NCBI GenBank assembly: GCA_964612995.1
Contig: CAZTGE010000124.1
Coordinates: forward strand, 1 to 12,537
DNA from: SLQH01 sp964612995
GTDB lineage: Bacteria; Planctomycetota; UBA11346
Length of the DNA: 12,537 nt
Direction: 5' to 3'
This document shows, piece by piece, positions 1-6,372 of the stretch; positions within the stretch are counted from its first letter, which is position 1, and each line of letters starts with the position of its first letter. The notes beneath the pieces were generated by a model that had not been told where the DNA came from, did no database searches, and saw nothing but the letters and a program-made list of their open reading frames with translations. Both the position numbers and the translations under genes were made by a program.

Positions 1-174
1 AGGCATGCCGACCTGGGGATCGGCGCTCCCGGGGCGAGCTTTGAGTCGCCCTGGAGGTTCACCCGGCAGGTGCCTGGCGCGATGCCGCGTGAACAGCGGC
101 GGTACAGGTGGTGGCCTTGCCCATGTGGTGCTGGGGATCTGCCGTGCTGCTGCCCCTGGACCGGCGTAGCGGGT
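1..174. other. Unassigned left-edge region
   Basis: No gene or RNA can be supported here. One plus-strand reading frame runs through it into the antisense of the next gene, and a minus-strand frame is also open, but neither has a convincing start, ribosome site or recognisable protein. High GC content leaves many frames open by chance. The stretch lies just 3' of the minus-strand gene ending at 175 and may include the edge of a gene lying outside the window. Confidence 0.4.
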
Positions 175-705
175 TCAGGTCGGAATGATGACCATGATCG
201 CTTCCTGGCGCTCGATCCATTCGGCGCGCAGGCGGCCGCTCTTGACGCCGATCCAGGGATGGTGGTCGCTCAGCGGTTCGTCGCAGAAACTACGCTGCAG
301 CTCCTCTTCCTCTAGCTTGATGCCCCACTTGGGCTGCGATTCGTCGACGGTGAAGGAGCGCAGCCGCCGTTTGCCACTGATATCCATCAGCAGTTCGGGG
401 ATCGGCGTGTCGATGTCCAGGTGTTCGACCGTTTCGCCCAGCAGGGCATCGAGGCGTTTGTCGCGCAGATGCGGCGGGAAGCCGCTGCCGACGTAGACCG
501 AGCGCGGGGCGTCGAAGCGCCACTGGCATTCGCAGCAGATGGTGACCCGACCGGTCTCGCCACGCTCGTCGAGCTCACCGAGTTCGACGAACAGGCTGCC
601 GTGGACGGTCAGATGCAGTCGTGTGATCGGCAGGCCCTGCAACCGGGCGAACAATGCACGGCACTGGGCTCTGGTCACGGAAATGCTGTGGTTCTCGTAG
701 GTCAC
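175..705 (-). CDS. Hypothetical protein, 176 aa, cytoplasmic
   Basis: I do not recognise a characterised family. The product has no signal peptide or membrane segment and alternates short beta-like stretches with charged segments. Visible landmarks are a Cys cluster (ICCEC, residues 56-60), a Trp-Arg-Phe after it, a VGSGFPP loop near 72-78, an LLGETVEHLDID segment near 88-99, and an SGKRRLRSFTV strand near 110-120 followed by an acidic stretch (LEEEELQ). This arrangement recalls small uncharacterised all-beta bacterial proteins. The start used is GTG at 705 with only a weak upstream CAGG; no better ATG keeps the N-terminal block. The gene sits alone, separated from the next minus-strand gene by a 267-bp gap holding a structured repeat. 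The coding call is good because it keeps a sensible, non-repetitive composition while the frames on the other strand are rich in Arg, Ser and Ala. Confidence 0.7.
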   Translation of the reverse strand: MTYENHSISVTRAQCRALFARLQGLPITRLHLTVHGSLFVELGELDERGETGRVTICCECQWRFDAPRSVYVGSGFPPHLRDKRLDALLGETVEHLDIDTPIPELLMDISGKRRLRSFTVDESQPKWGIKLEEEELQRSFCDEPLSDHHPWIGVKSGRLRAEWIERQEAIMVIIPT

Positions 706-846
706 ACCGGGCCTGGGTTCCAGTCCTCAGTGTAGACCCGTGAGCTATCCGCTCAAGCAGAGGTCGCAGAGTGACGAAGTGGTCAGGGGGGGCGCCAGGT
801 CCAGACGGGGCTCGCAAGAAGCGAAAAACCGCCCATCCGCAGCGTC

Positions 847-876
847 CGTCGCCCAACCAGGCCTGGCTGGGCGACG
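847..876. repeat. 30-bp loopless palindrome next to repeat copy A
   Basis: Positions 847-861 and 862-876 are reverse complements with one mismatch (56 against 67 within 800-899), forming a 15-bp arm pair centred on CCAGG|CCTGG. It lies at the distal side of repeat copy A, seen from the gene ending at 973. Copy B also has a strong distal hairpin (12515-12535) with unrelated sequence, so the structure seems to be kept although the sequence is not. It could act as a transcription terminator without a U-tract, or as part of the repeat itself. Confidence 0.55.
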
Positions 877-885
877 CAGGCGCGT

Positions 886-958
886 GGCCGGCGGAGCGCG
901 ACGAGTGCCAGCGAGGAAGCTGGGGTGCGGCGAAGCCGCGAGGGGGGCAGCGCCCCCT
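886..958 (-). repeat. REP-like structured intergenic repeat, copy A
   Basis: This 73-bp core matches 12443-12514 on the opposite strand with six substitutions and one single-base indel. It carries three nested hairpins: 941-958 (G-run/C-run around CAGC), 927-939 (GCGGC-GAA-GCCGC) and 908-923 (CCAGC-6 nt-GCTGG). Read in the direction of the adjacent gene, it begins 15 bases after the end of the secreted hydrolase gene (stop at 973-975). Copy B lies in the same orientation relative to its upstream gene. High GC, stacked hairpins and placement just 3' of genes are typical of REP/BIME-type intergenic repeats. No coding potential or RAYT transposase is seen nearby. Confidence 0.75.
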
Positions 959-972
959 CTGCAAAAAACCGC

Positions 973-2184
973 TCACCCGCCTTGTTTTTGCGCAGCCTCG
1001 AGCACCGCGTCCTTGCGGCCGTAGAGGTCGTGCAGGGTCAACCAGCGCTCGGCCAGTTCGCGATCGGGCAGCCAGAGATGATCGGGGCGCTCGGCCTCCG
1101 GTACCGCGCTGGCCGGACGCAGGATCTCCTCGAGCGGAATCGTGCCTTGCTCTTCGTCGTAGACGGGCGTGGGTTCATCCGGCCAGCGGATGATCTGGTA
1201 GGTGCCGGCCTCGTCGTGGCGGAAGGCGAACCATTTGAGCCCCAGCAGCTCCTCGGGGGCGCGAGGGTGGAGCAGCCAGCCGTTCGCGCGGTCGACCGGC
1301 TTGAGGGTGGTCGGACCGTCGGTGGGGTAGCTGTCGTCGGGTACGCGCAGGCGCATGGCGCGATCGATGAATGCGCCGATGTAGCTCCAGACCCGGGTGC
1401 AGCTGATGTGGCGCCCGGGGACCTTCTGCCCCCAGCCGGGGCTGCCGTGCTGATCGATGTAGTTGCCGTGGCCGACGCCGTAGAGCACCATCTGGTGGCA
1501 CAGCCAACCGGTGTTGTTCTGGTAGTTGAGCAGCCCCGGGCGCACGTGGCGGTACCAGGTGCCGTCCCACTCGGTCAGCCCGTTGATCGCCAGGTGGAGC
1601 ACGTTCTCGTCTCCCACCTTCGACCAGTCGGCCATCGGCCAGGTGGGGGTCTCGCCGTGGTAGGAGATCGATGCGATCACCCGCCCGGGGAACCACCAGG
1701 TGGTGCGGAAGGGGAAGCGCCCGCGCGAGGACTTGCCGAGGGTGATCCACGGCGCGTGGCGCGCCTCGGCGATGCCGGTGGCCTCGGCCACCAGGTCGAG
1801 CACCGCGGCGAAGGTCGCCTCGGCCTGTTCGGGTGGGTCGCTGCGTTCGATGATCGAACCGTCGAAGGCGCGGAGGTAGACGATGCCGACCTCGTGCTCG
1901 GCGCAGACGTCGCGCAGGGGCTCGTGCTCACCGATGTGCTTGGAATCGGTGTTCTCGGGGATCAGGAACAGAGCCCGGATCCGTTCGGCTTCCGGTGGCA
2001 TCCAGACCAGGACGTCGGCCCGGGTGCGTGCGAGCAGCTTCTTCTCGTGCTTCCAGCCTGCGATCAGATGATCCGGCAGTTCGATGCCGACGGGCCATCT
2101 GGTCTCGGCCAGCTCGCTGAGCGTGGCGGCCTGGGCGATGCCGATGCAGCTGAGCAGGAGGGCGTGTGACAGGAATCGGCGCAT
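973..2184 (-). CDS. Secreted alpha/beta-hydrolase-like protein, 403 aa
   Basis: The N-terminus has a classical signal peptide (MRRF, then a hydrophobic stretch to about residue 19, with AQA before the likely cleavage), so the protein is exported. The body resembles secreted alpha/beta hydrolases of the polyhydroxybutyrate-depolymerase or feruloyl-esterase type: an early strand (RIRALFLIPENTD, 68-80), a helix before the nucleophile region (FAAVLDLVAEATG), then TLGKSSRG (148-155), which lines up with the usual GHSAGG elbow and puts the nucleophile at Ser152. A following PGRVIASISYHGE segment and a late YGVGHGNY (235-242, possible catalytic His239) fit that layout. The elbow is unusual: Arg replaces the first of the two glycines. 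The start at 2184 has GGAG 6 nt upstream. It lies 100 bp after the acyltransferase gene and could be co-transcribed. Substrate unknown; the fold is an inference from motif order. Confidence 0.65.
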   Translation of the reverse strand: MRRFLSHALLLSCIGIAQAATLSELAETRWPVGIELPDHLIAGWKHEKKLLARTRADVLVWMPPEAERIRALFLIPENTDSKHIGEHEPLRDVCAEHEVGIVYLRAFDGSIIERSDPPEQAEATFAAVLDLVAEATGIAEARHAPWITLGKSSRGRFPFRTTWWFPGRVIASISYHGETPTWPMADWSKVGDENVLHLAINGLTEWDGTWYRHVRPGLLNYQNNTGWLCHQMVLYGVGHGNYIDQHGSPGWGQKVPGRHISCTRVWSYIGAFIDRAMRLRVPDDSYPTDGPTTLKPVDRANGWLLHPRAPEELLGLKWFAFRHDEAGTYQIIRWPDEPTPVYDEEQGTIPLEEILRPASAVPEAERPDHLWLPDRELAERWLTLHDLYGRKDAVLEAAQKQGG

Positions 2185-2284
2185 GGGGATCTCCAGCTGG
2201 GGTCAGACGGACGATTCCAGTTCATGGCTCACCGCCGCGCCTGCAAGCGCTTTGCCTCTGCGAGCCGGGTCTCCGCCCGCCGTC

Positions 2285-3244
2285 TCAGCTGCCGGGCAGG
2301 TGGGCTGCCGCACCGGGAGCCTGTGGGCGTTGCTCGGGGCGGGTGCGCCAGCGTTTGTGCCACCAGGCCCATTGCTCGGGGTGGCGGCGGACGAGCTGCT
2401 CCTGATAGCGCATGGCCCAGGCGGTGGCGGCGAGCATGTTGGCGCTGCGGTCCGGGCCGGTGAAGCGCCGCTGCGGGGACCAGTGGATGACCCAGCGACG
2501 GCCCACGGCGAAGCAGAAGACCAGCTGGAGCGGGGCGCCGGTCAACTGGGCCACCGCGGCCGGACCGATCGGAGTGTAGGCCGGATGGCCGAACCAGGGC
2601 ACGAAGCACCCCTGGAGCCGGGGCACATCCTGGTCGGGCAGGGTGGCGAGCACCCGGCCGGCGCGCACCGTACGGACGCAGGGTCCGAGACCCTCGTGCT
2701 GGTAGATCTGACGGTTGCCATGCTCGGTGCGCACGCGCTGGATGAGCCGGTCGATACCCGCATCGCGTTGGCGTTTGCCGAGCACGGTGACCGGTAGCAT
2801 GGTGCCCATGACCCGGGCGAGGACCTCCCAGTTGCCGAGATGACCCGAGCAACAGACCAATCCGCGGCCGGCGCGGCAGGCGCGGCCCGCCGCGCGCAGG
2901 TGGTCCGCGCCTTCGAGCGCCATGCCGCGGCGCAACTGGCGCGGGTCGCGGTGCAGGGTGCTCAGGCTCCACAGGGCCATGCGGCCGAAGTGGCGGAAAC
3001 AGCGGCGGGCGCAACGTTCGACCGCTCTGCGATCCCAGGTGGGGAAGGCCCGGGCGAGGTGTTCGCGACAGCGGCGGTTGTCGCGCCCACCGGTGTGGGC
3101 ATAGCCGTGGCCGAGCCGACCGCCCAACCACCAGGCGAAGCCGGCGGGCAGGATGCGCATCCAGGGCAGGATCCGTTGAAGCAGTCCGCCGGCGAAGCTC
3201 GCCGCCTCCCCTCTGTAAAGGAACTCGTCGTTGGGTGCGCTCAC
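2285..3244 (-). CDS. Lipid A biosynthesis acyltransferase family protein (LpxL/HtrB-like), 319 aa
   Basis: This is a membrane-associated late acyltransferase of the LpxL/LpxM superfamily, which moves an acyl chain from acyl-ACP to a lipid A-type acceptor at the inner membrane. Visible family marks are the catalytic HX4E motif in CSGHLGNWE (His135, Glu140), LGKRQRDAGIDRLI, the LPDQDVPRLQGCFVPWFGHPAYTP stretch where DQD and the phenylalanine-glycine loop belong, and the C-terminal PEQWAWWHKRW signature. The N-terminal hydrophobic segment (about 20-45, ILPWMRILPAGFAWWLGG) fits the usual anchor. The length matches the family (about 300). It starts with GTG at 3244 inside a GTGA overlap with the upstream MazG stop, and has no clear Shine-Dalgarno of its own, so translational coupling is likely. 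Its presence argues for an outer membrane. Exact acyl donor and position cannot be told. Confidence 0.88.
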   Translation of the reverse strand: MSAPNDEFLYRGEAASFAGGLLQRILPWMRILPAGFAWWLGGRLGHGYAHTGGRDNRRCREHLARAFPTWDRRAVERCARRCFRHFGRMALWSLSTLHRDPRQLRRGMALEGADHLRAAGRACRAGRGLVCCSGHLGNWEVLARVMGTMLPVTVLGKRQRDAGIDRLIQRVRTEHGNRQIYQHEGLGPCVRTVRAGRVLATLPDQDVPRLQGCFVPWFGHPAYTPIGPAAVAQLTGAPLQLVFCFAVGRRWVIHWSPQRRFTGPDRSANMLAATAWAMRYQEQLVRRHPEQWAWWHKRWRTRPEQRPQAPGAAAHLPGS

Positions 3245-3564
3245 GGCTTGCTGATGCAGTTGCAGGGGGTGGCGCGGCAGGTCGGGCAGTAAGCGGCGTA
3301 TTTGCGCCCGGTCACCGCGCCGAGATCGACCCCGGCGAGGTCGGCCAGGGAGACCAGCCAGGCGAGGCAGTCGGCGAATTCGCCCGCGAGGTCGTGGCGC
3401 TCGGGTTCTCGCAGCGCTTCGGCCAGCTCGCCGATCTCCTCCATCAGGTACATGAAGGTGCCTGGGATCCCGCGCTCGCGGTCCTTGGTGCCGAAGGTCG
3501 CGGCGATCTGGGCCTGGAACCGCCCCAGATCCCAGGCCGTGTAGGATTCGGGCAGGTCGGCCAT
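3241..3564 (-). CDS. MazG-like nucleotide pyrophosphohydrolase, 107 aa
   Basis: Small all-alpha NTP pyrophosphohydrolase of the MazG fold, which hydrolyses (often non-canonical) nucleoside triphosphates to the monophosphate and pyrophosphate. The metal-binding pattern is intact: EE at 42-43 and Glu46 in MEEIGELAEAL, then Glu62 and Asp65 in GEFADCLAWL. The C-terminus carries a Cys tail, CPTCRATPCNC (Cys93, 96, 101, 103), that looks like a small zinc-binding knob; similar CxxC...CxC tails occur in stand-alone MazG-like proteins. I chose ATG 3564 rather than the ATG further upstream at 3681 because MADLPES starts the conserved helix and the longer form would overlap most of the start of the HIT reading frame's end. 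It begins 4 nt after the HIT stop and overlaps the acyltransferase start by 4 nt. Confidence 0.87.
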   Translation of the reverse strand: MADLPESYTAWDLGRFQAQIAATFGTKDRERGIPGTFMYLMEEIGELAEALREPERHDLAGEFADCLAWLVSLADLAGVDLGAVTGRKYAAYCPTCRATPCNCISKP

Positions 3565-3568
3565 GCCC

Positions 3569-4000
3569 TCAGCTCTGTTCCCAGGCCGCTGACAGGCGGG
3601 CGGCCATCTGCTCCATCGCCGCGTTGGCCGCGGCGTCGTCCGGCGCGTAACGCCCGGGGCTGAAACGGTGCGGATCGTCACCGGATGCGCGGGGGATCAG
3701 ATGGATGTGGAGGTGCGCCACCTCCTGCCCGGCGGCGGCGCCATCGCGGATCAGGACGCTGACCCCCTCGCAGTCGAGCGCCGTGTGCAGGCAACGGCTG
3801 GACCGGGCGAGGTTCGGGCCCATCGCCGCCTGGGTCGCTCCATCGAGCTCGCCGAGCAGGGCGACCTCCTGCCGCGGGATCAGCAGCAGGTGCCCGGGCG
3901 TCACCGGAAACAGGTCGAGCAGACCGACCCACAGGTCGTCGCGAAACACGAAGCTGCCGGGGATCTCTCCGGCGATGATCTTGCTGAAGATGCTGGCCAT
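3569..4000 (-). CDS. HIT-family nucleotide hydrolase/transferase, 143 aa
   Basis: Histidine-triad protein of the HINT/Fhit-like group, cytosolic, acting on nucleotide phosphoramidates or dinucleoside polyphosphates. The signature HLHIHLIPR is present with His96, His98 and His100, preceded by GQEVAH as in typical family members. The N-terminal half shows the expected IFSKIIAGEIPGSFVF strand-helix and the PVTPGHLLLIPR segment (32-43). ATG 4000 is chosen because it begins the conserved FxKIIxGExP block and has GAGG about 9 nt upstream; a longer reading from 4063 adds 21 residues of no family character. It is the first gene of the set HIT, MazG, acyltransferase, with the next gene 4 nt away. Pairing of HIT and MazG fits nucleotide housecleaning. 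Confidence 0.92.
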   Translation of the reverse strand: MASIFSKIIAGEIPGSFVFRDDLWVGLLDLFPVTPGHLLLIPRQEVALLGELDGATQAAMGPNLARSSRCLHTALDCEGVSVLIRDGAAAGQEVAHLHIHLIPRASGDDPHRFSPGRYAPDDAAANAAMEQMAARLSAAWEQS

Positions 4001-4141
4001 GCCGCGATCCTCGCCATGCGCCGCGTGGCGGCAAGACCGTCTCGGCAACGGGGGCCCCGGCACCGGCGGGTGTTCGGTTGCCCTGGCGCGCCCGCACGAT
4101 TGGCTCGGTGCAGACCACCTTTAGCCCGTGCTGGAACCGCC

Positions 4142-6229
4142 ATGCCCGCCAATCCGCTGCTCGACTGGACCCTGTATCCCGACTTCCCGTCCATCACCCC
4201 CGCGCACATCGCGCCGGCGATGGACGAGCTGCTCGATTGGTGTGAAGGCGAGGTGGCGGCGATCGAAGCCGTCGCCGACCCCAGCTGGGACACGGTGATG
4301 CGCCCGCTCGAGGTGGTGATGGACCGGCTCGAGCGGATCTGGGGGGTGGTCGGTACGCTCAACAACGTGCGCAACAGCCCGGAGCTGCGTGAGCCCTACG
4401 CCGCCGGCCAGGCGCGGGTGGTCGCCTTCTCCAGTCGCGTGCTGCAGAGCCGTGCGCTCTACGAGGCCTACCGCCGGATCCGCGACGAGGCCGGCGAGAG
4501 CCTGAGCCAGGCGCGGCAGCGTATCCTCGAGGCGCACCTCCGCGACGCCGAGCTCTCCGGCGTGGCGCTCGACGCGGACGCGCGCGCGCGCTTCGCCGCC
4601 AACAGTCAGCGCCTCGCCGCGCTGGCGACGACCTTCTCAGACCACGTGCTCGACGTGACCCGCGCCTACGCCTTGCGCATCGAGCGCGCCGAAGCGGTCG
4701 CGGGCCTGCCGCAGAACCTGCTCGAACTCGCCGCGGCCGCGGCGCGCGAGCGGGGTGAGGAGGCGGCCTCGGCGGCGTCCGGCCCCTGGGTGATCACGCT
4801 CGATGCACCGAGCTTCGTCCCCTTTCTCCAGCACTGCCGCGATCGGAGCCTGCGCGAACAGGTCTACCGCGCCTACATCACCCGTGCATCGAGCGGCGAA
4901 TACGACAACACGCCGCTGATCGATGAGATCCTGCAGCTGCGCCGCGAGCAGGCGGTGCTGCTGGGGCGTTCCTGTTGGGCCGAGGTCGCGCTGGCGCGCA
5001 AGATGGCCGGCAACGTGGCCGCGGTCGACGAGCTGCTCGACAACCTGCGCAGGGCGGCCCGACCCGCGGCCGAGCGCGAGCGCGCAGCCCTGGAGGAGTT
5101 GGCCGCACAGAGCGGAGCGCCGGAGGCCGGCGGGCTGCAACCGTGGGATCTGGCCTTCTGGGCCGAACGCGAACGCGAGCGGCGTTTCGCGCTCAGCGAG
5201 GAGGAGCTGCGACCCTACTTCCCCCTCGACCGGGCACTGGAGGGCCTGTTCGACCTGGTCGGGCGGTTGTTCGGGGTCCAGATCGCCGCGGCGCCGGCGG
5301 GGGCCGTGCCGGTATGGCACGAGGATGTCCGGTACTATCGCGTGCACGATGCCGAGAGCCTGGAGGAGATCGCCGGCTTCTATCTCGACGCCTTCAGCCG
5401 CCCGGCCGAGAAGCGCGGCGGCGCGTGGATGGATGCACTGGTCAACCGCTCCGATCACCTCGGCCCCGAAGGCGGAGCGCGCCTGCCGGTGGCCTACATC
5501 AACTGCAATCAGAGCTGCCCGGTCGGCGAGACGCCCTCGTTGATGAGCTTCCGCGAGCTCGAGACCCTGTTCCACGAGTTCGGCCACGCGGCGCAGCACA
5601 TGCTCACGGCGGTGAGCGAGTCGCGGGTCGCGGGGATCAACGGCATCGAGTGGGACGCGGTCGAACAGCCGAGCCATTTCCTCGAGAAATGGTGCTATCA
5701 CCCGCCGACCCTACGGCGGATCGCGCGCCACTACCGTAGCGGCGAGGCCCTGAGCGAGGACACCTTGGCCAGCCTGCTCGCCACCCGGACCTTCCGCACC
5801 GGCTACGCCACCCTGCGGCAGGTCTATTTCGCGATGCTCGACATGGAGCTCCACGCCCGCTTCGATCCTGCGGGCGGACGGCGGCCGATCGACTGCCAGC
5901 ACGAACTGGCGCGCGCGGTGCTGGTCGACCCGGTGCTGAGCGAGGATCGCTTCCTCTGCGCCTTCCGCCACATCTTCGCCGGCGGCTATGCCAGTGGGTA
6001 TTACAGCTACAAGTGGTCAGAGGTTCTCGCCGCCGACGATTTCGCCGCCTTCCTCGAGGCAGGACCCGAAGACGAATCCGCCCTCGCCGCGACGGGGCGT
6101 CGGTTCCGTGACACCGTGCTCGGGCTTGGCGGCAGCGTGCATCCGGCCGAGGTCTTCCGCCGGTTCCGCGGCCGCGATCCGGACAGCCGCGCCCTGCTGG
6201 TCCAGGACGGCCTGGTCAGCAGCACATGA
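4142..6229 (+). CDS. prlC: Oligopeptidase A, M3 family zinc metallopeptidase, 695 aa
   Basis: Cytosolic zinc endopeptidase that cleaves short peptides, including those released from signal peptides. The zinc motif is HEFGH at 478-482 (ligands His478 and His482, catalytic Glu479). The third ligand is Glu508 in GIEWDAVEQPSHFLEKW, which closely resembles the VxWDAVELPSQFMENW block of oligopeptidase A. The N-terminus (NPLLDWTLYPDFPSITPAHIAPAMDELLD) matches the family start, and the length is close to the usual 680. A late SGYYSYKWSEVLAADDF segment forms part of the conserved C-terminal wall. ATG 4142 is picked from this alignment; its ribosome site is weak (GGAACC). A 141-bp gap separates it from the divergent HIT gene. 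Its stop overlaps an ATGA, but I prefer a later start for the next gene. Confidence 0.95.
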   Translation: MPANPLLDWTLYPDFPSITPAHIAPAMDELLDWCEGEVAAIEAVADPSWDTVMRPLEVVMDRLERIWGVVGTLNNVRNSPELREPYAAGQARVVAFSSRVLQSRALYEAYRRIRDEAGESLSQARQRILEAHLRDAELSGVALDADARARFAANSQRLAALATTFSDHVLDVTRAYALRIERAEAVAGLPQNLLELAAAAARERGEEAASAASGPWVITLDAPSFVPFLQHCRDRSLREQVYRAYITRASSGEYDNTPLIDEILQLRREQAVLLGRSCWAEVALARKMAGNVAAVDELLDNLRRAARPAAERERAALEELAAQSGAPEAGGLQPWDLAFWAERERERRFALSEEELRPYFPLDRALEGLFDLVGRLFGVQIAAAPAGAVPVWHEDVRYYRVHDAESLEEIAGFYLDAFSRPAEKRGGAWMDALVNRSDHLGPEGGARLPVAYINCNQSCPVGETPSLMSFRELETLFHEFGHAAQHMLTAVSESRVAGINGIEWDAVEQPSHFLEKWCYHPPTLRRIARHYRSGEALSEDTLASLLATRTFRTGYATLRQVYFAMLDMELHARFDPAGGRRPIDCQHELARAVLVDPVLSEDRFLCAFRHIFAGGYASGYYSYKWSEVLAADDFAAFLEAGPEDESALAATGRRFRDTVLGLGGSVHPAEVFRRFRGRDPDSRALLVQDGLVSST

Positions 6230-6301
6230 GCCCGGCGTCTTCGCGGTGGTGGCGCACCGCTGCATGGCGGCCCGGTGGCCAACGTGCCTGCCGTGTCGCG
6301 G

Positions 6302-6307
6302 TAGAAT
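6302..6307 (+). promoter_or_regulatory. Possible -10 element (TAGAAT) ahead of the exported repeat protein
   Basis: TAGAAT lies about 65 nt before the chosen start of the 944-residue protein, inside a GC-rich 143-bp gap (6230-6372). No good -35 hexamer is found at 16-18 nt spacing (CCAACG at 17). It supports an independent promoter and therefore the downstream start, but a single hexamer is weak evidence. Confidence 0.3.
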
Positions 6308-6372
6308 CGCCCGTGGCCGTGCCGCGCCCGACCGGCTCCCCGTCGGCGCGGCGTCGTGCGCCGGGAGGGTCC

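Larger units (their letters stand above)
821..980. repeat. Imperfect 20-bp direct repeats flanking repeat copy A (821-840 and 961-980)
   Basis: The 20 bases at 821-840 and those at 961-980 match at 17 positions; both have the form GCRAAAAACCGCYCAYCCGC. They bracket the palindrome and the REP-like core. The right copy overlaps the stop codon (973-975) of the minus-strand hydrolase gene. They could be a degraded target duplication, a local duplication, or part of a larger repeat unit. Copy B of the core has no such sequence on its gene-proximal side. Confidence 0.5.

Noticed and set aside
925..2169. 414-codon plus-strand frame opposite the secreted hydrolase
   Set aside because: It runs through the intergenic repeat and shows no recognisable motif; the minus-strand protein has a signal peptide and plausible hydrolase motifs.
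4001..4141. Divergent promoters between the HIT gene and prlC
   Set aside because: Some T-rich hexamers (TTGGCT, CTTTAG) occur but spacing and match are too poor to place a promoter.
4637..5701. 354-codon minus-strand frame inside prlC
   Set aside because: It lies opposite the catalytic part of a clear M3 peptidase and has no motif of its own.
6226..6372. ATG at 6226 in an ATGA overlap with prlC as start of the exported protein
   Set aside because: It would add 49 Arg/Trp-rich residues before the signal peptide. ATG 6373 has GGGAGG upstream and begins the signal peptide directly.
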